From Faecalibacterium sp. I4-3-84 (GTDB lineage Bacteria > Bacillota > Clostridia > Oscillospirales > Ruminococcaceae): 64,000 nt of DNA. The notes below the pieces were generated by a model. It saw only the letters and a program-made list of their open reading frames with translations. It searched no databases and had not been told where the DNA came from. The stretch spans positions 1,178,001-1,242,000 of the forward strand of contig NZ_CP094466.1 in assembly GCF_023347255.1 (NCBI RefSeq), given 5' to 3'. Positions within the stretch are counted from its first letter, which is position 1. The number at the start of each line of letters is the position of its first letter. The position numbers and the translations under genes are program-made. Of the stretch, positions 54,693 through 64,000 are shown in pieces.

Positions 54693-56144
54693 TTATGCTT
54701 TGTAAGCCAGAATAGCCTTCAGGTATTCCCACACACGGGCCACCGATGCAATGTCGGCGCGCTCGTTGGGGGTGTGGACGTGCAGCAGGTTCGGGCCAAA
54801 GGAGATGCAGTCCAGCCCTTCGATCTTGCCGGAGAGGATGCCGCACTCCAGACCTGCGTGCAGGGCTGCGATCTGAGGCTTTTTGCCGTACTGTGCTTCG
54901 TACACGGCTACGCAGCGGTCCCGCAGGGCGCTCTCACGTGCGTAGGTCCATGCAGGGTAGTCGCCATGGAACCGCACGCTGCCGCCCAGCAGCTCGGTCA
55001 GGGTCTGTACCTTGCAGCTCAGCAGCTCCTTGGCCGAAGGCACCGAGCTGCGGATGGAAAAGCGCAGAATGGCTTCCTGCTCGTCCATCTCGGCAACGCC
55101 CAGATTCAGCGAGGTCTCCACAAGGCCCGGCACATCCATGCTCATGGCCTGCACGCCCCATGGCATCAGCAGCAGGGCCTTGCGCAGGCGCTGGGTGGAA
55201 TCAGCATCCAATGCGCTGAACGCGCCGCAGCCCTGTTCGGTGAGCTGCAGGCGGATGGCGGGGTCTGCCATGCCGTATTCGGCCTGCACCTGTGCAGCGA
55301 ACTGAGCGGCAGCAGTGTGCACGCCCTCGGTGATGCCTGCGGGCAGCACCAGCGTGATGCTGCTTTCTTTGGGAATGACATTCTCCTTTGCGCCGCCGGA
55401 CAGTGTCAGAGCGGCGTAGTCCACGCCATTTTCGGTCAGCAGGGTCAGCCAGCGGCCCAGCAGGGCAATGGCGTTGGCACGGCCCTTGTGGATCTCGGTG
55501 CCGGAATGTCCGCCCACAAGGCCGATCACATCCGCCTTTACGGCGGTGCCGGTCACAGGAACACGGGCAATGGGCAGATGGCATTCAACGCGGCGTCCGC
55601 CTGCACAGCCTGCGGTCAGCACCCCCTCTTCCTCGGAGTCGATGTTCACCAGCATCCGGCCCTCAAGGTCGGAAAAATCCATGGCAGATGCACCCAGCAG
55701 GCCCACCTCCTCGCAGACGGTCAGCACGACCTCCAGCGCAGGGTGGGGAATGTCCTTTGAGTCCAGAACAGCCAGCGCATAGGCCACGGCAATGCCGTCG
55801 TCGCCGCCAAGGGTCGTGCCCTCGGCGCACACATAGCCGCCGTCTACGACCGGGTGGATGGCATCCTTCTCAAGATCCAGCGGGCAGTCGGCGGTCTTGT
55901 CGCCCACCATGTCCAGATGTCCCTGCAGGATCAGGCCCGGCTCCTTCTCGTATCCGGGTGTGGCCGGTGCCTTGATGAGCAGGTTGCCCATCTCGTCCTG
56001 ACGGCAGGCAAGGCCGTGGGCCTTGGCGAACTGCACGCAGTAGTCGCTCAGTGCCTTTTCGTGGTGGGAGGTGTGCGGAATGCCGCAGATCTCCTCAAAG
56101 TAATAAAAAACCGAAGCCGGTTCCAGTCCGGTCAGTGCACTCAT
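54693..56144 (-). CDS. pepD: Aminoacyl-histidine dipeptidase PepD
   Basis: 483 residues, normal for PepD. M20 metallopeptidase motifs: LQGHLDMVGDKT (about 78, His and Asp ligands), DDGIAVAYALA (about 117), CEEVGLLGAS (about 147, catalytic Glu), and IDSEEEGVLTAGCAGG. A lid/dimer domain occupies about 205-390. It hydrolyses Xaa-His and many other dipeptides in the cytoplasm. Convergent with the dipeptide epimerase, fitting a dipeptide salvage group. AAAGGAGCG precedes the ATG. Confidence 0.95.
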   Translation of the reverse strand: MSALTGLEPASVFYYFEEICGIPHTSHHEKALSDYCVQFAKAHGLACRQDEMGNLLIKAPATPGYEKEPGLILQGHLDMVGDKTADCPLDLEKDAIHPVVDGGYVCAEGTTLGGDDGIAVAYALAVLDSKDIPHPALEVVLTVCEEVGLLGASAMDFSDLEGRMLVNIDSEEEGVLTAGCAGGRRVECHLPIARVPVTGTAVKADVIGLVGGHSGTEIHKGRANAIALLGRWLTLLTENGVDYAALTLSGGAKENVIPKESSITLVLPAGITEGVHTAAAQFAAQVQAEYGMADPAIRLQLTEQGCGAFSALDADSTQRLRKALLLMPWGVQAMSMDVPGLVETSLNLGVAEMDEQEAILRFSIRSSVPSAKELLSCKVQTLTELLGGSVRFHGDYPAWTYARESALRDRCVAVYEAQYGKKPQIAALHAGLECGILSGKIEGLDCISFGPNLLHVHTPNERADIASVARVWEYLKAILAYKA

Positions 56145-56350
56145 ATACTCTCGCTCCTTTATTTATAAGGTGAAATGCTTCTGTCCATATTCTAACAGAT
56201 TCTGCAGCCGGATACAATGTGTTGTATCCGGCAAAATATTTTTTCTGCCGGTGCTTGCAGACGGCGGGCCGGGTCGTATAATAGGAATAGTTACAAAAAT
56301 AACATTCGAGTGGCTCTAAGGTTCTGCCGCCCGGAAAGGAGAACTTCGCC

Positions 56351-57169
56351 ATGCGCTATACCATCAGTGAAATGGCTTCGCTGCTGGGTGTGACCACCCA
56401 TACCCTGCGGTACTACGAAAAAATGGGTCTCATCCGCCCCGAGGTGAACGAGGAGACCGGCTACCGCTACTATACTGTCACCGACACCCGCCGGTTCAAC
56501 CTCTGCCGGGAGCTGCGCGCGGCGGAACTCTCGCTGGAAGAGTGCCGGGAGCTGATCGGCAGCCCGTCGGTGGAGCAGAGCGACAAGATGTTTGCCCGGC
56601 AGGCCGCCCGGCTGCGGCGCAGGCAGGTGCTGGATGAGCTGTCCATCCACTTTTTGGAAAAGATACAGGAGCAGTACCGCACGCTGGAGCAGGATGTCGG
56701 GCGGGTCTGGGTGCAAAACTTTCCGGAGATGTGGCGGCTGACCTTCTCGCAGGAAGAGGAAGCCAGCCGCGACCGGGAACTGCAGCAGGAAAAGGCGGAG
56801 TGGCTGGAGTGTATGCCGGCTGCCCGCTGGGTCAGCCGCCTGCCCCGGCGGGTGATGGAACAGTTCCGGGTGGGGCGCAACGAGTACGATTACGGCCTGA
56901 TGATGGAGGCCGACGCTGCCCGCAGGCTGGGCCTGCAGCGCACCCGGCATGTGGAGGTGGTGTGCGGCGGCGATTATCTTGTCACCATCTGGAAAAAGGA
57001 TTACCGCGGCTCCTTCGGGTGGGACTCACTGGAAACCCTGCACGATGAGATCGTGCGGCGGGACTTCCGGGCGGTGGGCGAGACCTTCAGCAGCATCGTG
57101 GCCAGCCGCCAGCAGCCAGACGGCAGCGTTGTGAACTACCATCATACCCGGACGAAGATCTATACATGA
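56351..57169 (+). CDS. MerR-family regulator with C-terminal sensor domain
   Basis: 272 residues. MerR winged helix at 1-70: YTISEMASLLGVTTHTLRYY and EKMGLIRPEVNEETGYRYY. A coiled linker (70-120) is followed by a 140-residue unassigned domain that may bind a ligand. It is 167 bases upstream of the flavoprotein gene at 57337 on the same strand and may control it. No cysteine metal site is obvious. Confidence 0.88.
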   Translation: MRYTISEMASLLGVTTHTLRYYEKMGLIRPEVNEETGYRYYTVTDTRRFNLCRELRAAELSLEECRELIGSPSVEQSDKMFARQAARLRRRQVLDELSIHFLEKIQEQYRTLEQDVGRVWVQNFPEMWRLTFSQEEEASRDRELQQEKAEWLECMPAARWVSRLPRRVMEQFRVGRNEYDYGLMMEADAARRLGLQRTRHVEVVCGGDYLVTIWKKDYRGSFGWDSLETLHDEIVRRDFRAVGETFSSIVASRQQPDGSVVNYHHTRTKIYT

Positions 57170-57336
57170 GAGGGTTTTGTCACCTCCTACAAAAACTCGT
57201 GATATTTTTGTCAAAATGACCCTTGACCTTCGCGCTGCTCTAACGTGTAAACTTTGTTTAGTGAGTAACAAAGTCGGACTTCCGGCTTTGCTGCTCTGAC
57301 AGAGTACACGATTGAGAAGAAAGAGGAGAACACACT

Positions 57337-59385
57337 ATGAGCGAAAAGATCTCTCGCCGCAACTTCCTGCGCACCGCTACGCTGGGCGCAGCAGCTGCCG
57401 GTCTGCTGGCAGGCTGCGGCAACAGCGGCGCTTCCAGCAGCACCGCCGCAGGCACCTACACTGCAGGCACCTACAGCGCCACCGCTACCGGCATCAACAC
57501 CGCCACCCCCGTCACCGTGACCATGACCTTCAGCGCTGATGCCATCACCGATGTGCAGATCGACGTTGCAAACGAGACCAAGGGCTACGGTGCCGACATC
57601 GCCGATGAGATGGTCAAGAAGATCCTGGACGCACAGTCCAGCGAGGTGGACGGCCACTCCGGCGCAACCATCACCTCCGATGCCATCCGGAAGGCTGCCG
57701 AGAGCTGCATCAATCAGGCCAAGGGCGTGGCCGTTGCCCCCACCGAGGCCAACAAGGCCGAGACCGTTGTCCCCGACAGCCTGAGCGTGGAGGAAGTGGA
57801 GTCCTCTGTGTGCGAGCTGGGCGACATCACCCCCGACGAGACCAAGGACTTTGACGTGGTCGTCGTGGGTGCCGGTGCTGCCGGTGTGCCCGCCGCAGGC
57901 TGGGCTGCCGAGCTGGGCGGCCATGTGGCCCTGCTGCAGAAGCAGAGCATCGTGGTCAGCCAGGGCAACTGCGGCTCTGCCATCATCAAGTCCAAGTCCA
58001 CCGACGCGGGCAAGAAGATGTGGGTGCACATGACCAACGGCCTGTGCGACTGGCGTGCCGATACCAGCCTGCTGAACGCCTACGTCGAGAACTCCGAAGA
58101 AGCTCTGATGTGGTATCTGAACCGCGCAGGCCTGACCGACCAGACCGAGTACGGCGACGGCAGCCTCGTGGATAGCAACAAGAACCCCTCCGACCTGCTG
58201 CACAACGACGAGAAGGAGATCTTCGCCTACATGTGCACCAGCCAGGATCTGACCGGCGTGTGGAAGGACCGCATGGACACCTACGACTTCGGCGATGAGC
58301 ACTGCTACTTCTTTGCTCCGTGGATCGGCCCCAAGCCCAAGAACGTGGGCGACGTGCTGGCCACTGTGCTGGAGAACGTGCAGGCCAAGAACTCCAATCT
58401 GGAGACCTTCTTCAACACCCCCGCCGTCAAGCTGGTGCATGAGAACGGCAAGGTGACCGGCGTCATCGCAAAGGACGAAAACGGCAAGTACATCCAGTTC
58501 AACGCTTCCAAGGGTGTCATTCTGGCCACCGGCGACTACATGAACAACGAGGCCATGGTCAAGCGCTGGTGCCCCGATGTGGACGGCTTCGACAAGAAGC
58601 AGTACCAGAAGACCGGCGACGGCCACATCATGGCCATCGATGCAGGTGCAAAGATGGAAAATCTGGGCCACACCAAGATGATGCACGACTTCGACTCCGG
58701 CCTGATGTACGAGGAACCGTTCCTGTACGTCAACATGGAGGGCAAGCGCTTCTGCAACGAGGACACCGGCTTTGTCTACATGGGCAACATCACCAAGTAT
58801 GTGCCCAAGTTCAACGGCAACAACGTGGATGCAAACCATCCGGACGGTTCTCTGGGCTGGTACTGCCAGATCTACGATAACGACTACATGAGCTACGCCA
58901 ACAGCCCCATCCCCGAGCAGGTGATGACCAAGTACATCCCCGGTGCCGTGGAGAACCCGCAGGGCGTGTTCACCAACCTCATCGATACCTACAAGGCCGA
59001 CACCATCGAAGAGCTGGCCGGTCTGCTGGGCGTACCTGCAGACGAGCTGCAGAAGACCATCGACCGCTACAACGAGCTGTGCGACAAGGGCGCTGACGTG
59101 GACTTCGGTAAGAAGAGCACTTACATGCACAAGATCGTCACCGCTCCCTTCTGGGGCATCCGCAAGCACATCCGCGTGTCCTCCATCGACAGCGGCGTGA
59201 ACACCAACGCCAACGGTCAGGCTCTGGATGCTGACGGCAACGTCATCGACGGCCTGTACTGCGTCGGCAACGTGGGCGGCGTGTTCTACGGCGGCGCGGA
59301 CTATCCGTTCCACCAGACCGGCCTGTCTCTGGGCCGCTGCTACACCTTCGGTATGCTGGCAGCAAAGCACGCCATGGGCAAGTAA
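57337..59385 (+). CDS. Extracellular FMN/FAD fumarate reductase-like flavoprotein (lipoprotein)
   Basis: 682 residues with AGAGGAG upstream. Signal with ISRRNFLRTATLG and lipobox LAGC (residues 1-25). FMN-binding domain (about 40-125) with covalent motif DGHSGATITSDAI. FAD domain from DFDVVVVGAGAAGVPAAGWA (about 170) to the end; GKRFCNED near 468 matches the reductase active-domain pattern. Paralogue of the gene at 1254 but with a true twin-arginine-like RR. It probably reduces an unsaturated organic acid outside the membrane; which one is unknown. The MerR gene upstream is a likely regulator. Confidence 0.92.
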   Translation: MSEKISRRNFLRTATLGAAAAGLLAGCGNSGASSSTAAGTYTAGTYSATATGINTATPVTVTMTFSADAITDVQIDVANETKGYGADIADEMVKKILDAQSSEVDGHSGATITSDAIRKAAESCINQAKGVAVAPTEANKAETVVPDSLSVEEVESSVCELGDITPDETKDFDVVVVGAGAAGVPAAGWAAELGGHVALLQKQSIVVSQGNCGSAIIKSKSTDAGKKMWVHMTNGLCDWRADTSLLNAYVENSEEALMWYLNRAGLTDQTEYGDGSLVDSNKNPSDLLHNDEKEIFAYMCTSQDLTGVWKDRMDTYDFGDEHCYFFAPWIGPKPKNVGDVLATVLENVQAKNSNLETFFNTPAVKLVHENGKVTGVIAKDENGKYIQFNASKGVILATGDYMNNEAMVKRWCPDVDGFDKKQYQKTGDGHIMAIDAGAKMENLGHTKMMHDFDSGLMYEEPFLYVNMEGKRFCNEDTGFVYMGNITKYVPKFNGNNVDANHPDGSLGWYCQIYDNDYMSYANSPIPEQVMTKYIPGAVENPQGVFTNLIDTYKADTIEELAGLLGVPADELQKTIDRYNELCDKGADVDFGKKSTYMHKIVTAPFWGIRKHIRVSSIDSGVNTNANGQALDADGNVIDGLYCVGNVGGVFYGGADYPFHQTGLSLGRCYTFGMLAAKHAMGK

Positions 59386-59404
59386 GACCTCCTGAAAGCA
59401 ACAC

Positions 59405-59488
59405 GAACCCCCTCCGGGTCAACCCGGAGGGGGTTCTTTGCATACAAAAAAGGCTCTGCAGCATTTTGCCGCAGAGCCTTCGTTTTTT
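59405..59488. terminator. Two terminators between convergent flavoprotein genes
   Basis: First: GAACCCCCTCCGGGT/ACCCGGAGGGGGTTC at 59405-59436 for the plus gene. Second: AAGGCTCTGC/GCAGAGCCTT at 59450-59480 with T-runs both ways, serving the minus gene at 59509. Confidence 0.88.
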
Positions 59489-59508
59489 ACAGATGATACC
59501 GGGACGGC

Positions 59509-59895
59509 TTACTGTGCCTGGCTCAGGCAGTCGTCCATAGCGGTGAACACCGCATCGCTGGTCATGGTAGCACCGGCAACAGCGTCCACACCGCTGGTGG
59601 AACCGGCCTTGGTCAGCTGGTCTGCCAGAGTTTCAGCAGCGGTGCCGCCCAGTTCGGGAGTCTCGCCGGAAGCATCGATCTCCACACCGGTCACCCGGCC
59701 ACCGGTGACGGTGACGGTGACAGTCACATCACTCAGGCAGCCCTGAGCGCTGGACGTATAGATGCCATCCGTCAGGCTGGCGGCGTTGTCGGCAGCGGGC
59801 ACAGTGCCGGTGCTCTTGATGTACAGGCCGAGCACAACTGCCATAATGACAGTGACAACAGCCATGATGATAACATTCCGGGTGAGTTTCTTCAT
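59509..59895 (-). CDS. Membrane-anchored FMN-binding domain protein
   Basis: 128 residues. A single N-terminal helix (about 8-27) anchors an FMN-binding domain outside the cell; the attachment motif is GVDAVAGATMTSDAV, with Ala in place of the usual Ser before the Gly-Ala-Thr. A homologous domain is fused to the reductases at 1254 and 57337. As a stand-alone carrier it could relay electrons to them across the envelope. It converges on the flavoprotein gene at 57337. Electron partners are inferred. Confidence 0.83.
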   Translation of the reverse strand: MKKLTRNVIIMAVVTVIMAVVLGLYIKSTGTVPAADNAASLTDGIYTSSAQGCLSDVTVTVTVTGGRVTGVEIDASGETPELGGTAAETLADQLTKAGSTSGVDAVAGATMTSDAVFTAMDDCLSQAQ

Positions 59896-59932
59896 AAAAG
59901 ATCAAATGCTCCCTTTTGACGTGATATATTTT

Positions 59933-61591
<1,659 letters not shown>

Positions 61592-61762
61592 GTGTTTTCC
61601 CCCTGTCAAAGGCACAAAGTGCCTATATATTCCATAATACTATATAATACACTATTTTTACTGCACCTTCAAGATGAAAGCCGGAACTTCTGGGGCAAAT
61701 GCGCATTTTTGCGTGGAATTTTGCTGTGAATTGCCCGATTTCCACAACTTTTTCCCTATCCC

Positions 61763-61791
61763 TTGACACCGCCGTGCAAGGAGAGTATATT
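61763..61791 (+). promoter_or_regulatory. Promoter of the YitT-family gene
   Basis: -35 TTGACA at 61763-61768, 17-base spacer, -10 TATATT at 61786-61791. Confidence 0.7.
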
Positions 61792-61841
61792 TTTGCATGG
61801 CATACAGCGCATTTTGCCGTGTTTAAAATAGGAGGAACCCC

Positions 61842-62726
61842 ATGAACAGTTTAAAAGAAGCGTTCAGCAGGAAAAATATGCTGAAGAATTTAAATTTTTT
61901 CGGTGAGCTGAATCTCGGCCTGATCCTGACGGCGGTCGGCATCGTTTACTTTAAAAATCCCAATCATTTTGCATTTGGCGGCACCTCGGGCCTGTCCATT
62001 CTGCTGGCAGACCTGTTCCCTAAGATCAACGTGGGCGGCTTTATGTGGATCATCAACCTGATTCTGGTGGTGCTGGGCTTTGTCTTTCTGGGCATCAAGA
62101 CCATGGGCTGGACGATCTATTCTTCCTTTGCGCTGTCCTTTTTTGTGTCGGTGTGCGAGTGGCTCTATCCCGTCAACGTTTCCATGAGCGGCGATGCCAT
62201 GCTGGATCTGGTGTTCGCCGTGTTCCTGCCGGCTCTGGGTGCGGCGATCGTGTTCGACATCGGTGCATCCACCGGCGGTACGGATATTGTGGCCCTGATT
62301 CTGGCAAAATATACCTCTATGGAAATCGGCAAAGCCCTGATGGTCAGCGATATCCTCATCGTGCTGGCGGCGGCATGGCGGTTCGGCATGGGCACCGGCC
62401 TTTACTGCATCCTTGGCCTGATCGGCAAGAGCTTTGTGGTGGACGGTGCCATCGAGAACATCCGCCTGCGCAAGGTGTGCACCATCGTGACGTCCAACCC
62501 GCAGCCCATTCTGGACTTCATCATCAAGGAAATGAACCGTTCCGCTACCGTGGAAAAGGCTTACGGCGCTTACACCCACCACGAGCTGAGCGTGCTGGTG
62601 ACGGTGCTGACCCGCCGTCAGGCCCTGCAGCTGCGCAACTTCCTGCGGGAGAACGACCCCCGGAGCTTTATCACCATCGTCAACTCCAGCGAGATCATCG
62701 GCAAGGGCTTCCGCTCCTTTAATTAA
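61842..62726 (+). CDS. YitT-family membrane protein (DUF161/DUF2179)
   Basis: 294 residues with AGGAGG upstream. Five to six N-terminal helices (about 25-205) including FALGGTSGL-like HFAFGGTSGLSILLAD and FDIGASTGGTDIVALIL. A soluble C-terminal DUF2179 domain follows (about 210-290, AYGAYTHHELSVLVTVLTRR). Function of the family is uncertain; some members are linked to spore or membrane transport. Single gene with its own promoter. Confidence 0.92.
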   Translation: MNSLKEAFSRKNMLKNLNFFGELNLGLILTAVGIVYFKNPNHFAFGGTSGLSILLADLFPKINVGGFMWIINLILVVLGFVFLGIKTMGWTIYSSFALSFFVSVCEWLYPVNVSMSGDAMLDLVFAVFLPALGAAIVFDIGASTGGTDIVALILAKYTSMEIGKALMVSDILIVLAAAWRFGMGTGLYCILGLIGKSFVVDGAIENIRLRKVCTIVTSNPQPILDFIIKEMNRSATVEKAYGAYTHHELSVLVTVLTRRQALQLRNFLRENDPRSFITIVNSSEIIGKGFRSFN

Positions 62727-62812
62727 AGGCACGGCAGGGCCACGCCGCTATTGACGAACCGCTTCAAAAACGATATACTATATTCCGGCGGTGCAGCAGT
62801 GCCGCCGGATGC

Positions 62813-62885
62813 CGGGGTGTTGCGCAGTTGGTAGCGCGCCTGCTTTGGGAGCAGGAGGCCGCGAGTTCGAGTCTCGCCACTCCGA
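62813..62885 (+). tRNA. tRNA-Pro (TGG anticodon)
   Basis: Acceptor CGGGGTG pairs with CACTCCG; D-arm GCGCAGTTGGTAGCGC; anticodon stem CCTGC/GCAGG with loop TTTGGGA (anticodon TGG); T-arm CGCGAGTTCGAGTCTCGCC; discriminator A at 62885. CCA is not encoded. A terminator follows. Confidence 0.96.
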
Positions 62886-62894
62886 TATGACAAA

Positions 62895-62942
62895 AAGCCA
62901 CGATGAACCGTTTACAAATGCGGTTTCGTCGTGGCTTTATTT
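62895..62942 (+). terminator. Terminator of tRNA-Pro
   Basis: AAGCCACGA-TGAACCG pairs with CGGTTTCG-TCGTGGCTT and is followed by TATTTGTT. Confidence 0.8.
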
Positions 62943-63327
62943 GTTGCCAGTCCCCCTGAGATCCGGCTGGAAGATGCCTTATTTGTGCGTTACCGTCTCA
63001 AAAACTGCCCCTGCGCTAAAGGGCAAATGCGCACCCGGCAGCTTTCCGATTTTGTTCTTTTTTTATTTACAAACAGTACCTTGACACCGAAATATCCTTT
63101 TTGTAATCTTAAAGAGTATTCTGAATGTAAGTGAATGCCGTCCCGAATCAATACGGTTTTTGGGGGCAGGACGGCAGGAAGTTTCTCCAGCGAATGTCCT
63201 GGGGGTGGTACCCTGCTGCCACAGGCAATAGGGCGGGACCGAAGTTCCGGGCTGTTCGCAGAGAAAGCTTCCTGATGGCCTGCCAAGTGAGCGCAAGCTG
63301 ACGGCAATGGGAAAGGAGCAACTACCA
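62943..63327. other. Intergenic region upstream of citrate synthase
   Basis: No credible gene. It includes an AT-rich stretch (63040-63140) likely to carry the citrate synthase promoter, and the dispersed repeat at 63231-63283. AAAGGAG lies before the ATG at 63328. Confidence 0.6.
63231..63283. repeat. Dispersed intergenic repeat, copy 2
   Basis: Second copy of the 53-base sequence at 14543-14595, about 90% identical, same orientation, located in the leader of citrate synthase. Confidence 0.75.
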
Positions 63328-64000
63328 ATGGATCATCTGCAGAACGTAATGGGATACTTCGACCAGCAGCAGCCGCTGTGCGCCGAACATGACCGCATCA
63401 GCAAGGACCTGTACAAGGAGTTTGGCGTTAAAGCGGGCCTGCGCGACGAAAACGGCAAGGGCGTGCTGGCAGGCCTGACCAATATCTCCGATATCCGCGC
63501 CTTCCAGTATGTGGACGGAGTGAAAAAGCCTGCCGACGGTCAGCTGCTCTACCGCGGCTACGACGTGAAAGACCTGATCCGCGGGTCGTCCGGCAGCCGC
63601 TTTGCCTTTGAGGAAGCGGGCTATCTGCTACTGTTCGGTGAGCTGCCCACACAGGAAAAGCTGGAAGAGTTCTGCCGCGTGCTGGGCGAGTGCCGCACCA
63701 TGCCCACCAACTTTACCCGTGATGTGATCATGAAGGCCCCCAGCCACGATATCATGAACTCCATGGCCCGCAGCGTGCTCACACTGGCATCCTACGACCC
63801 CAAGGCCGGTGATCTGGAAATTTCCAATGTGCTGCGCCAGAGCATCCAGCTGGCCGGCATCTTCCCCATGCTGGCCGTGTACAGCTACCATGCCTATAAC
63901 CACTACGAAAAAGACGGCAGCATGTACATCCACCGGCCGGACCCGGAGCTTTCCACCGCAGAGAACTTTTTGCGGATGCTGCGCCCGGATATGAAGTACA
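63328..64000 (+). CDS. Citrate synthase, N-terminal part
   Basis: The frame runs off the window after 224 residues. It starts at ATG 63328 with AAAGGAG upstream. Citrate/2-methylcitrate synthase features: GVLAGLTNISDIRAFQYVDG (about 46), LLYRGYDVKDLI (about 73), FEEAGYLLLFGELPTQEKLE and the PSHDIMNSMARSVLTLASYD segment with the usual N-terminal-domain helices. The catalytic His and Asp lie beyond the window. It condenses oxaloacetate and acetyl-CoA, here probably for glutamate synthesis in an anaerobe. Confidence 0.93.
   Translation, partial: MDHLQNVMGYFDQQQPLCAEHDRISKDLYKEFGVKAGLRDENGKGVLAGLTNISDIRAFQYVDGVKKPADGQLLYRGYDVKDLIRGSSGSRFAFEEAGYLLLFGELPTQEKLEEFCRVLGECRTMPTNFTRDVIMKAPSHDIMNSMARSVLTLASYDPKAGDLEISNVLRQSIQLAGIFPMLAVYSYHAYNHYEKDGSMYIHRPDPELSTAENFLRMLRPDMKY

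Overview
The window looks like a chromosomal segment of a Faecalibacterium species (Oscillospiraceae, anaerobic butyrate-producing gut Firmicute). This is inferred from gene content, fairly high GC, strong AAGGAGG-type ribosome binding sites, T-box control, Rex, B12-dependent methionine synthase, pectin-oligosaccharide catabolism and extracellular flavoproteins. I could not run a database search, so genus assignment is recognition, not proof.

Layout. 0-5 kb: a T-box-controlled BASS-family transporter cut by the window edge, a GntR remnant, an extracellular FMN/FAD reductase with a divergent LysR regulator, tRNA-Val(CAC), and a FeoB-associated Cys-rich peptide. 5-14 kb: a small phage-like regulator island (two HTH genes divergent from an S24 repressor), trmO, LysR, an orphan sugar-ABC ATPase (MsmK/UgpC type), AraC, a MATE pump, a PfkB kinase and a PAP2 phosphatase. 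14-26.5 kb: a candidate minus-strand structured RNA, then a minus-strand run with methionine synthase lacking its reactivation domain, the reactivation protein as a separate gene, a secreted MBL-fold lipoprotein, a YgiQ radical SAM protein, FtsK/SpoIIIE and a ClpP-like TepA; then rex and tdk on the plus strand. 27-34 kb: a pectin-oligosaccharide locus (binding protein, two permeases, divergent AraC, GH28, GH105) with no ATPase of its own, presumably energised by the orphan ATPase at 8.7 kb. 34.5-39.4 kb: an MMPL exporter with a secreted heptad-repeat partner and a divergent TetR gene with clear operators. 39.4-42.3 kb: a small integrated element next to tRNA-Val(GAC), holding an AT-rich ClbS/DfsB-family gene, an inverted-repeat-rich non-coding stretch and a large serine recombinase. 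42.3-52 kb: asnA, a possible 30-residue hydrophobic peptide gene, enolase, MATE, and a complete branched-chain amino acid ABC operon. 52-64 kb: a DUF819 permease, dipeptide epimerase and PepD group, MerR, a second extracellular flavoprotein, a small membrane FMN-binding protein, glnS, a YitT protein, tRNA-Pro(TGG), and the start of citrate synthase.

How it fits together. Two themes recur: extracellular redox chemistry by covalently flavinylated lipoproteins (three genes), and uptake of plant-wall sugars, amino acids and dipeptides. Several small palindromic dispersed repeats punctuate intergenic gaps. The most interesting unexplained items are the T-box on a BASS transporter, the unassigned structured RNA at 14.2-14.4 kb, the 30-residue peptide gene at 43.6 kb, the integrated element with its open-ended recombinase and hairpin-rich stretch, and the identical trailers on two tRNA-Val genes 35 kb apart in opposite orientation.
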